Part shown: in pieces, positions 1-6,259 of the stretch
How the letters are laid out: every line of letters starts with the position of its first letter
How positions within the stretch are numbered: the stretch's first letter is position 1
NCBI GenBank assembly: GCA_021202495.1
Contig: JAJQCX010000015.1
Span: 11,455-27,005, forward strand
Length of the DNA: 15,551 nucleotides
Reading direction: 5' to 3'
Source of the DNA: Clostridia bacterium
GTDB taxonomy: Bacteria; Bacillota; Clostridia; UMGS1883
Translations under genes and position numbers: made by a program
The notes under the pieces: generated by a model
Database searches by the model: none
What the model saw: only the letters and a program-made list of their open reading frames with translations
What the model was told of the DNA's origin: nothing

Positions 1-522
1 GCAGCCCAAATCCTCCGCCGCCTCAATAACGTTTTTGTCAATCTTCGTCATGATTGAATAGAGCGGCAAAATCATAAAAGGCAGGTTATTATATATCATG
101 CCCAAAATGACGGCGCCGGGGGTGTTGAGCATTTTAAACGGCCCCAGTCCAAAAAGGGCGAAAAAGCGGTTGATAAAACCGTTGGTGTCTAAAATTGTCA
201 TCCACGCGTAGGTGCGGAGGATGAAGTTAATCCACATGGGCAAAATGAGAATCATCACAAAAGTGGACTGCTTTGCCTCAGGCAGGCGCGAAATGATAAA
301 CGCTGCCGGAAAGCCTAAAATAAGACAGACAACTGTCGTGATTGCGGCGTAATAGATTGAACGCCAGAGAGTCGGAAGATAGTTTTTCATCTCCATAATG
401 TTTGAAAGAGTGAAGCCGCCGTCCTTTGACGTGAACGCGTAGACGACGACAAGAAGAAGCGGAATTACCGTGAAAACTATCATCCAAATATAATAGGGAA
501 CGGCGATTGCTTTTGATCTCAT
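1..522 (-). CDS. potB: Spermidine/putrescine ABC transporter permease PotB (partial)
   Basis: This is the N-terminal 174 codons of an inner-membrane permease; the gene runs off the window start. It would pair with PotC to form the channel through which the PotA ATPase drives polyamine uptake from the binding protein PotD. Visible features: a first transmembrane helix at residues ~8-28, the periplasm-side loop with LSNIMEMKNYLPTLWRSIYY, further helices at ~55-75 and ~88-100, the PotB-like MWINFILRTYAWMTIL stretch, and at the cut edge the start of the EAA loop (VIEAAEDLGC), which contacts the ATPase. The ATG at 522 overlaps the potA stop by four bases (ATGA), so translation is probably coupled. 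It was not obvious as an ORF only because it has no stop inside the window. Family assignment is by motif recognition and by its potA neighbour; the substrate is inferred. Confidence 0.93.
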   Translation of the reverse strand, partial: MRSKAIAVPYYIWMIVFTVIPLLLVVVYAFTSKDGGFTLSNIMEMKNYLPTLWRSIYYAAITTVVCLILGFPAAFIISRLPEAKQSTFVMILILPMWINFILRTYAWMTILDTNGFINRFFALFGLGPFKMLNTPGAVILGMIYNNLPFMILPLYSIMTKIDKNVIEAAEDLGC

Positions 523-1631
523 TTGCGCTCAACCTCCCCGGACTTGTGCATTATGTGAATGTCGTTGGGGGTAAGGGTCATGCCGATGGTGGAGCCGATG
601 ACCTGGCTTTTGGTGGAATGGATTTTCCAGGTGAAGCCGTCGGACTCGACAAGCATTTCGTAGTGAACGCCTTTGAAAATGACGTCGCGCACGGTGCCGA
701 CGATTGCGTCGGGGGAGGGTGCGACAACCTTTATATCCTCGGGGCGGATTACGACGTCGACGGGAACGTTGTCGCCAAAGCCGCTGTCCTCACATTCAAA
801 GACGATGCCGCTTATTTCGACAAAATAGTCGGTGCGCATAAGACCCGAAATAATGTTGCTTTCGCCGATGAAATCCGCAACGTAGGCATTTTTGGGCTCG
901 TTATAAATATCCTGCGGCGAGCCTATTTGCTGAATTTCGCCGTCCTTCATAACGACGACGGTGTCGCTCATGGTGAGCGCTTCCTCTTGGTCGTGGGTGA
1001 CATAGATAAACGTTATGCCCAGGCGCTGCTGAATGTTTTTGAGCTCAATCTGCATGCCTTTGCGCAGCTTTAAATCGAGTGCGCCGAGCGGCTCGTCCAA
1101 AAGAAGCACGCGCGGCTTGTTGATAAGTGCGCGGGAAATTGCGACGCGCTGCTGCTGACCGCCCGAAAGCGAATTGACAGAGCGTTTTTCAAAGCCTTTG
1201 AGGTTGACCATGCGGAGCATTTCGTCAACCTGCTCGCGAATCTCTTTTTCGGGGACCTTTTTGAGCCTGAGACCGAAGGCTACGTTTTCGTAAACGTTGA
1301 GATGCGGAAAGAGCGCGTACTTTTGAAACACGGTGTTTATCGGTCTCTTGTAGGCGGGGACGTCGTTAATCTTTTTGCCATCAAAATAAAGCTCTCCGCT
1401 GTTCATTTGCAGAAAGCCTCCGATAACACGTAATGTAGTTGTCTTGCCGCAGCCGGACGGCCCGAGTAAAGTAACAAACTGTTTGTCAATAATGTCAAGA
1501 CTGAGACCGTTTAACACGGTATCGCCGTCGTAATCGACAACGGCGTTCCGCAGACTGATAACCACATTGTCTTGTTTGGTGGGTCCAGCATCTGCTGCGG
1601 CAGCTTTGATAGAACCGAGAATGTTTTTCAA
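519..1631 (-). CDS. potA: Spermidine/putrescine ABC transporter ATP-binding protein PotA
   Basis: Cytoplasmic ATPase that powers polyamine import. The 370-residue product has all ABC ATPase landmarks in order: Walker A GPSGCGKT (57-64), Q-loop Q103, signature LSGGQQ (155-160), Walker B LLLDEP (176-181, catalytic E180) and switch H213 in THDQEEA. A C-terminal TOBE-type regulatory region follows (~260-360, including VVIRPEDI). Length matches PotA. The start is TTG at 1631, supported by AAGGAG seven bases upstream; there is no internal ATG before the ABC domain. The first ~22 residues (Ala-rich, before NVVISLRNA) are longer than in many homologues. It is the first gene of the operon, followed by potB with a 4-base overlap; potC and potD would be expected beyond the window. 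MalK/FbpC-like sugar or iron importers share this fold, but the potB neighbour and overall match favour polyamines. Confidence 0.94.
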   Translation of the reverse strand: MKNILGSIKAAAADAGPTKQDNVVISLRNAVVDYDGDTVLNGLSLDIIDKQFVTLLGPSGCGKTTTLRVIGGFLQMNSGELYFDGKKINDVPAYKRPINTVFQKYALFPHLNVYENVAFGLRLKKVPEKEIREQVDEMLRMVNLKGFEKRSVNSLSGGQQQRVAISRALINKPRVLLLDEPLGALDLKLRKGMQIELKNIQQRLGITFIYVTHDQEEALTMSDTVVVMKDGEIQQIGSPQDIYNEPKNAYVADFIGESNIISGLMRTDYFVEISGIVFECEDSGFGDNVPVDVVIRPEDIKVVAPSPDAIVGTVRDVIFKGVHYEMLVESDGFTWKIHSTKSQVIGSTIGMTLTPNDIHIMHKSGEVERK

Positions 1632-1676
1632 CCGTTTGCTCCTTAACTAAAAAATGAAATGAAATAAAACAATTTA

Positions 1677-1705
1677 ATTATACAACAGCTGAGGCGAAAA
1701 TACAA
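1677..1705 (-). promoter_or_regulatory. Sigma-A-like promoter of the potAB operon
   Basis: On the minus strand a perfect -10 TATAAT (1682-1677) lies 17 bp after a weak -35 TTGTAT (1705-1700). Transcription would start near 1670 and give a leader of about 39 nt before the potA TTG. The spacing and the AT-rich upstream DNA make this the best promoter candidate here. Confidence 0.65.
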
Positions 1706-1792
1706 TAGTTTTTTTAGTTTTTTGTCGAGGGAATGTTTTTGTCAAAAAAATTATAAAGTTAAAACTCCGCCGAATTGTTTGGCAAAAATTTT

Positions 1793-1888
1793 ATGAATGT
1801 TTTGCTTGCCGGAGGAATTGTATTTTTATCTTTTATTACAATGCCTATGCTGCGTCTGAGCTCGGGAGCTATAGGGATTCACATTTAA
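1793..1888 (+). other. Doubtful hydrophobic small ORF (31 codons)
   Basis: An ATG-started ORF between the potA promoter and the transposase remnant encodes a 31-residue peptide with a hydrophobic stretch (VLLAGGIVFLSFITMPML). The frame is open for ten codons upstream of the ATG too. There is no convincing ribosome binding site before the ATG; the GGAGG in this stretch lies inside the ORF. It may be a fragment of a lost membrane-protein gene, like the other debris next to it, or chance. I do not recognise it. Confidence 0.15.
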
Positions 1889-1893
1889 ATCAC

Positions 1894-2167
1894 TTAATTC
1901 GCTTGTTTTCTGATATCAATACAATGTTCTGCCCGTGACATGGATTGCTCTATTTGATGTTCCCGTAACTTTCGTTGAAAAATTTTATTTGTGTATTGAA
2001 AACCTCTGTCACTATAAAAAATGGGCTTGGCATAGGGATTTTCTATCATTGCTTTATCGAAAGTCTTAAATACAAGATGATTGTTGTTTTTTTGCGCTAA
2101 TGACATAAGCTATAGGATAGCGATCATATAAATCGAGAATCGCACTAAGATAAATTTTTTTCTTTTC
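1894..2167 (-). pseudogene. IS3-family transposase (OrfB, DDE integrase core) remnant, frameshifted and truncated
   Basis: Fragment of the rve-type integrase core of an IS3-family transposase. Reading the minus strand, KKIYLSAILDLYDRYPIAYVIS carries one of the conserved acidic residues of this core. After a run of A's near 2096-2102 the homology shifts by one frame and continues as NHLVFKTFDKAM then FYSDRGFQYTNKIF, whose D is the second catalytic acid. It ends at SMSRAEHCIDI, just before the family's NGPMEGFWG stretch with the third acid (E), so that residue is missing. No OrfA and no terminal inverted repeats were seen. The fragment cannot encode an active transposase. Its upstream end joins in frame to a flavodoxin fragment at about 2168-2160. 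Family level is secure; the exact IS group is not. Confidence 0.85.
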
Positions 2168-2245
2168 ACCCGTAATCTTCCGAAGTTTCTCTGCGGCTTT
2201 TTTTGTAGCGCCGCATCTTGAATAATATACAATCAATGTTTTCAT
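2168..2245 (-). pseudogene. Flavodoxin N-terminal fragment fused to the transposase remnant
   Basis: The minus-strand ATG at 2245 opens with MKTLIVYYSRCGATKKAAEK, the typical first beta strand and FMN phosphate-binding loop of small clostridial flavodoxins (usual form YYSRTGNTKK; here T and N are C and A). A ribosome-binding-like AAGGA precedes the ATG by 10 bases. After about 26 codons (…LRKITG) the sequence passes through an A-rich stretch into the IS3 transposase frame, so the chimeric ORF runs on to a stop at 2066 (59 residues in all). The remaining ~120 residues of a flavodoxin are absent from the window. What is seen is the 5' end of a once-intact gene truncated at its junction with IS debris. 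The product would lack most of the FMN site and is probably non-functional. Confidence 0.72.
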
Positions 2246-2342
2246 TATTGACTCATCCTTCGCTGCTTAACGCACGGCACCCATCGGAGAAGGGTGTTTT
2301 CTTTGGTGGGTGATGTTTAATCATATTTTAAATCAAATGTAA

Positions 2343-3170
2343 TTGGCTTCAATCGCGATTGCCGTTTTGGCGGGCACAGGGCAGATGAACTGCGACTTTT
2401 CTGTCTACGTATTTCTTGGTGAATTGGGGCTTTCGGGTGAAATACGCCCGATAACGACTGTGCTTCCCGCGGTCATCGGAGCAAAGGGGAGCGGCGTGAC
2501 AAAATTTATCGTCCCAAAGGAAAACGAAACCGAAGCTGCGCTTGTCGAGGGTGCGGAAGTTTACGGTGCGCGGAGCTTGGTTGAGGTTTACAATCATCTC
2601 ATGGGAATTAAGCCGTTGAAACGCGTGCTCAAAACGGATTTTAGTAACGACACTGCCTTCGCTGTTGATTTTTCCGAGGTCAAGGGTCAGGAGCAGATAA
2701 AACGCGGTATAGAGATTGCCGTCGCGGGAGGTCATAACGTGCTGATGGTCGGCTCGCCCGGTTCAGGCAAGAGCATGATTGCGAAAAGAATCCCCACAAT
2801 CATGCCGAAAATGACGTTTGACGAAATACTTGAAGTGACAAAAATTCATTCTGTCGCAGGCGTCCTGAAAGACGGCGGCGCTGTTACCGAACGCCCGTTC
2901 CGTTCGCCGCATCACAGCGCGTCGCTTGTGAGTCTTGTCGGAGGCGGACAAAAGGCGAAGCCCGGTGAAATTTCACTCGCGCACAATGGTGTGCTTTTCT
3001 TGGACGAGCTTCCCGAATACCGAAAGGACGTCTTAGAGGCGCTTCGTCAGCCGCTTGAAGACGGTTATGTCAGCGTATCGCGAGCCGCAGGGTCATATAC
3101 TTACCCGGCGAGAGTTATGCTTGTAGCGACTCATCCCGCTGCAACAAAAACAATACGATTTGCTTCTTGA
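2343..3170 (+). pseudogene. comM: ComM/YifB-family Mg-chelatase-like AAA+ ATPase, central fragment lacking both ends
   Basis: Intact ComM (YifB) is a ~500-residue hexameric AAA+ helicase that aids branch migration during integration of transforming DNA. This 275-codon ORF starts directly after a stop at homologue residue ~95 (ASIAIAVLAGTGQM, normally DLPIAVAVLA…), so the N-terminal ~90 residues are missing. It keeps the end of the N-terminal domain (YVFLGELGLSGEIRP), Walker A GSPGSGKS (~137-144), the FRSPHHSAS motif (~186-194) and Walker B GVLFLDELPEY (~216-226). Homology stops at ARVMLVATHPAA, where the family has ARxMLVAxMNPCPCG, and an unrelated tail ends in TGA. The Cys-rich loop, sensor residues and C-terminal Mg-chelatase domain are absent. 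The nominal TTG start at 2343 has no ribosome binding site. A matching C-terminal tail lies at 13334-13429 on the opposite strand. Confidence 0.85.
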
Positions 3171-3321
3171 AAGTGTCTAATTACGCCTCTTTTTTTTACG
3201 AGTTGCAAAAAAATATTTTTGTGCCGTTTTAAGGATTGCACATATCGCAAAAAGTATATAGACTTGAATATTAGCCACTGGTTATTTGGCAAAAGTACAA
3301 TAGAAAGAGGTTGTCAACGAA

Positions 3322-3423
3322 ATGTACTCATCAAACTCAATTTTCGGCATAGGTGCGGCATCCGACGAATATATCCCACAAAATCTTTCAAAATTTGCAA
3401 AATTATCATTGACAAAAAATTGA
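3322..3423 (+). other. Doubtful small ORF (33 codons), unknown
   Basis: An ATG-started ORF encoding a soluble-looking peptide beginning MYSSNSIFGIGAASDEYI. A weak AGAGG lies 11 bases upstream, further than usual. Its last codons overlap the -35 element of the promoter at 3409-3437. The residue composition looks protein-like, so it could be a gene remnant, but chance is as likely. Confidence 0.15.
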
Positions 3424-3437
3424 TGCTGCGGTACACT
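3409..3437 (+). promoter_or_regulatory. Sigma-A-like promoter for the DUF975-like membrane protein
   Basis: A perfect -35 TTGACA (3409-3414), 17-bp spacer and -10 TACACT (3432-3437, four of six consensus bases). Start of transcription would be near 3444, leaving a ~130-nt leader before the ATG at 3574. Confidence 0.7.
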
Positions 3438-3573
3438 GTATTTAAAGGATAATAGGAAATATAAGCACAGGGGAATTAACAAAAACGGAGTGGATCGGCA
3501 CATACGGACAGGTTGAACAGCACTATGCTTTTCAATAGAACAACATAAACCGATTTTTAAGGGGGAGTAAAAA

Positions 3574-4224
3574 ATGATCAAGAAAGTACTCGGTAAATCA
3601 ATGACGGTGTTGTCGGAATTTCCGGTGAGACTTTGGGGAATATCGCTGCTGTGCTCTGTGGTACGGCTTTTGGTAGTGCTGACGGGAATACTTGTTCCTA
3701 TCATATCAATCCCTATAAGTCTGACAATCGCAACGGGAATGTCGGTAATATATCTTAACGGATATAACGGCATTGTGCCTACGGCGTCGCAGCTCTTTGA
3801 CGGATTTAAAAAGGAAAATGCACAGCGCGTTATCGGCGGAAGCTGCTGGCTTGCGCTTTGGCAGTTTATATGGTTCTTTATTCCTGTGGTAAACGTCATA
3901 AAGCTTTTGCAGTATTCCTTTACTCCGTACATTCTCATGCAAAGACCGGACGTAAGCCCTACAGATGCGCTTAAGGTGTCGATACAAGAAACTCGCGGCT
4001 ATAAGGCGCCGCTTTTCGGTGCGATGCTCATTGTTGTCGTAATTGAAGCGGTTATCACGGGATTGCTGAAAGCGCTCGCCACGTTACCGAGCGTCGGCAT
4101 TATATTTAACGTTTTGCTCGTATTGTTCGGCATTATAGTAAATCTGTTTGTGCCGCTTTTGATGGGAATTATCAGAGCAGGCTTCTATGATGAGGCGCAG
4201 AAGGCTAAAACTTTGGCAGAATAA
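3574..4224 (+). CDS. DUF975-like integral membrane protein
   Basis: A 216-residue polytopic membrane protein. Hydrophobic segments lie at about 20-60 (possibly two helices), 90-112, 147-168 and 172-204. The central part LFDGFKK…LWQFIWFFIPVVNVIKLLQYSFTPYILMQRPDVSPTDALKVS follows the pattern of DUF975 proteins, in which a hydrophobic hairpin is followed by a conserved YxxxPYIL-type segment and a helix with 'DALK(x)S'. The function of that family is unknown. The start is well supported: ATG preceded by AAGGGGGAG with six bases of spacing, and a promoter at 3409-3437. It is the only intact plus-strand gene here, stands alone, and is convergent with the protease operon. It lies beside the comM debris, so its present position may be the result of a rearrangement. 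Family assignment is moderate and made by pattern only. Confidence 0.75.
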   Translation: MIKKVLGKSMTVLSEFPVRLWGISLLCSVVRLLVVLTGILVPIISIPISLTIATGMSVIYLNGYNGIVPTASQLFDGFKKENAQRVIGGSCWLALWQFIWFFIPVVNVIKLLQYSFTPYILMQRPDVSPTDALKVSIQETRGYKAPLFGAMLIVVVIEAVITGLLKALATLPSVGIIFNVLLVLFGIIVNLFVPLLMGIIRAGFYDEAQKAKTLAE

Positions 4225-4240
4225 GCTTTGCAAATTCATT

Positions 4241-4270
4241 GGGGGGGGGAGACGAGATGCGTCTCCCCCC
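4241..4270. other. G/C-tract hairpin downstream of the DUF975-like gene
   Basis: Bases 4244-4254 (GGGGGGAGACG) pair with 4260-4270 (CGTCTCCCCCC), an 11-bp stem with a 5-base loop. The 5' arm carries three extra G's (a run of nine). Flanking TTTGCAA and TTGCAAA could extend the stem with an internal loop. There is no T-run directly after it on the plus strand, so it is not a textbook terminator but may protect the mRNA 3' end or help termination. Confidence 0.5.
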
Positions 4271-4301
4271 AATTGCAAAAAATGATTTGTAACATATATA
4301 T

Positions 4302-4336
4302 GCGAAAAGGAATCTCAATCGGAGATTCCTTTTCGC
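4302..4336. terminator. Probable bidirectional terminator between convergent genes
   Basis: A perfect 15-bp stem, GCGAAAAGGAATCTC (4302-4316) with GAGATTCCTTTTCGC (4322-4336), with a 5-base loop. It sits between the plus-strand gene ending at 4224 and the minus-strand operon ending at 4370. On the plus strand a T7 run follows 10 bases later (4347-4353). The minus-strand side is AT-rich without an immediate T-run. Position and stem strength argue for termination of both transcripts. Confidence 0.7.
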
Positions 4337-4369
4337 TGTTTGGGGATTTTTTTACAGTCCCTTTTATTT

Positions 4370-6220
4370 TTACTTTACAGTGAGCTCTTCGCAAAGCTCA
4401 ACCGCATCCGAGGACATATATGTCACGCCGTCCTCCATGTACGTTTCCAGGCTCAATTCAACCTCTGTACCGTCGGCAGAAATTACGGCGCTCTTATCCG
4501 TAAACGTAATCGTAACGTCGCCTATTGTCACAAACGCGCAGTAGGGATTGTCGGCATACCACGAAACCGTGTAGCCCAGCGCTTCAAAAGTTGCTCTCAA
4601 GGGGACGTATTGAAGTATGTTTATTCTGCCCTGCGGTTTTGCGTATTCTTCGCCTATCGTGCCGCCGAGCGCCGCTATATAATCCTCAATCGTCTGCGTG
4701 TCAACTACTTCTCTATCGTCTATGATAACAGCGTCGCCGAACATCGTGTAGCCGCTGCCGTTTTCTATCAGCAGATACTCAATCGACGCGATTGTATATG
4801 TCGCATTGACGTCAAGAGGCTCATATTCGCCCGTTTCGCGGTTTTGAACCTGTACGTTGCTAACTCGTCTTTCGCCGGTTACGCCGGTGAACAGATCGTT
4901 TTCATCGAGCGTAACGGGCGATTCTATGCTCGCATCAACGTCAAATTTTATGCCGGACACCTGCAAAAATCCGCCTGTTTCCGAAGGAAGACCCTTTACG
5001 GAATGCTCAAGCATATCAAGAACGGCTTGTCCCGAAACCTCAATGCAGCAGGTGAGATTTCCGTAAGGAATCATAGCCAAAATATCGTTGTATGTCACAT
5101 CACCCGCCGCAATGTCAGCGCGCATTCCGCCGCCGTTCATAATTCCTATGTCGGCGTCAAACTCCGCGCGGTAAGCGTCCGCGCAAAAATCGCCGATATT
5201 CGTTTCCGCGTTTCTCACTGCGCGAACTCCGTTTTCGTCAAGCATCGTCAGCGTCACAGAGCTTGTACCCACAACTCTGTCGCCCATCGCGGCATATTCC
5301 GCCTCAATGTCGCTCACAACCTTGCTCACAGCCTCATCTTCGCCCTCATAGGAAGCGGTTTCGGTAAGCTTTGTCGAAAGCGTGCCGTCGGATGCTATCG
5401 TAAGGGTGCCGATATACTCAAACTGTGTGCCGACCGAACATATCAAAACGTCCTCGCCGTTCATGTCGGGGATTGTGTCGCTCTCTATAACGCTGTGCGA
5501 ATGTCCGTCAAGCATAACGTCGAGGCCCGACGTGTGCGCCGCAACCTCCTGCGCCGTCCATTCCTCCGTCACATATTCCGTGCCCAGGTGCGACAGCGCG
5601 ACAACATAGTCCGCTCCGTCCGCAATCGCCGAATCAATCGTGTCCTGCACTCTTTCGTAAAGGGTGTCCGCGCAGAAATCATATATGTAATTTCCGTCTT
5701 CGTCCATGAAATATGTCGGCGTCGCTTTTGAAATGCTTTCGGGCGTCGTTATTCCGATGAACGCCACATCTGTGTCGCCGTAGGAAATTATCGTATACGG
5801 GTCGTATATGCTTCTGCCGTTATCTGTCGAGACAAAATTGCATGACACAACCTTCGCGTCAAGCTCTTCCATACGCGTTGCAAGGGTTGGAATTGTGTAA
5901 TCGAACTCGTGATTTCCGAGCGTCACAACATCGTAGCCAACCGCGTTCATTATTTCGATTATGTACGCTCCGTCAGACGCCGCTCCCAATGAGCCGCCCT
6001 GCACAAAGTCGCCGCACGACACAACCGACACATATTCGGTCTGCTGCTTCGCCTCGTTTCTGAGCGCCGCAAGCTTCGTGTAGCCGTTAACGGCACAGTG
6101 AACATCGCTTTCAAAGAGTATCACAATGTCGCCTGCTTCCGCCGCGAACGTCGCCGCGGGGAATGCCGTGAGCACAATCGCTATTGCGCACATAACCGCC
6201 AAAAGTCTTTTCCTTAACAT
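4370..6220 (-). CDS. Secreted 5'-nucleotidase / cyclic phosphodiesterase (UshA-like) with C-terminal copper-amine-oxidase-N-like domain
   Basis: Secreted two-metal phosphoesterase expected to release phosphate and nucleosides from extracellular nucleotides. The 616-residue product has a signal peptide (1-26, AAATFA-type end). The calcineurin-like metal-binding motifs follow: SDVH (D39, H41), GDFVQGG (D71), GNHEFD (N103, H104), SHLG (H211) and DGHSH (H240, H242). The C-terminal 5'-nucleotidase domain (~315-500) has the MNGGGMRADI, GGFLQVSGI and NGSGYTMFG substrate-site motifs. The last ~80 residues (YVPLRATFEALGYTVSW…) resemble the copper-amine-oxidase N1 domain often appended to Clostridia surface proteins. 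No LPXTG or SLH motif was seen. The ATG at 6220 follows a modest GAAGGGAAG. It is the last gene of the protease operon, 39 bp after the upstream stop. Exact substrate (5'-nucleotide, 2',3'-cyclic nucleotide or UDP-sugar) cannot be told. Confidence 0.92.
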   Translation of the reverse strand: MLRKRLLAVMCAIAIVLTAFPAATFAAEAGDIVILFESDVHCAVNGYTKLAALRNEAKQQTEYVSVVSCGDFVQGGSLGAASDGAYIIEIMNAVGYDVVTLGNHEFDYTIPTLATRMEELDAKVVSCNFVSTDNGRSIYDPYTIISYGDTDVAFIGITTPESISKATPTYFMDEDGNYIYDFCADTLYERVQDTIDSAIADGADYVVALSHLGTEYVTEEWTAQEVAAHTSGLDVMLDGHSHSVIESDTIPDMNGEDVLICSVGTQFEYIGTLTIASDGTLSTKLTETASYEGEDEAVSKVVSDIEAEYAAMGDRVVGTSSVTLTMLDENGVRAVRNAETNIGDFCADAYRAEFDADIGIMNGGGMRADIAAGDVTYNDILAMIPYGNLTCCIEVSGQAVLDMLEHSVKGLPSETGGFLQVSGIKFDVDASIESPVTLDENDLFTGVTGERRVSNVQVQNRETGEYEPLDVNATYTIASIEYLLIENGSGYTMFGDAVIIDDREVVDTQTIEDYIAALGGTIGEEYAKPQGRINILQYVPLRATFEALGYTVSWYADNPYCAFVTIGDVTITFTDKSAVISADGTEVELSLETYMEDGVTYMSSDAVELCEELTVK

Positions 6221-6259
6221 AATTTTCTACTTCCCTTCAAAATATATAATATAATTTAA

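Larger units (their letters stand above)
3171..3573 (+). other. AT-rich intergenic stretch with promoter and 5' leader of the next gene
   Basis: This 403-base stretch contains no gene I can defend. It holds a T-rich/A-rich segment just after the comM break, a doubtful 33-residue ORF (3322-3423), one good promoter (3409-3437) and a leader of about 130 nt ending in the AAGGGGGAG ribosome binding site. Within the leader, bases 3472-3537 are open in one frame and read as protein-like sequence (GELTKTEWIGTYGQVEQHYA) but have no start codon. I saw no known riboswitch consensus. Confidence 0.6.

Noticed and set aside
507..1073. 188-codon plus-strand ORF opposite potA
   Set aside because: Shadow of potA; no ribosome binding site, no domain, and the minus-strand frame has all ABC ATPase motifs.
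2269..2325. CACCC/GGGTG short repeats between the flavodoxin and comM fragments as a repeat array or terminator
   Set aside because: Stems of five to six bases with loose spacing and no regular period; not a CRISPR array and a poor terminator.
3444..3573. Possible riboswitch in the ~130-nt leader of the DUF975-like gene
   Set aside because: No conserved core of a riboswitch class was recognised and no terminator or sequestering stem is evident; only a 5-bp TTGAA/TTCAA hairpin.
4340..5731. 463-codon ORF on the plus strand opposite the nucleotidase
   Set aside because: It lies wholly antisense to a gene with complete catalytic motifs; its Arg/Val/Cys-rich, motif-free product is a codon-bias shadow.
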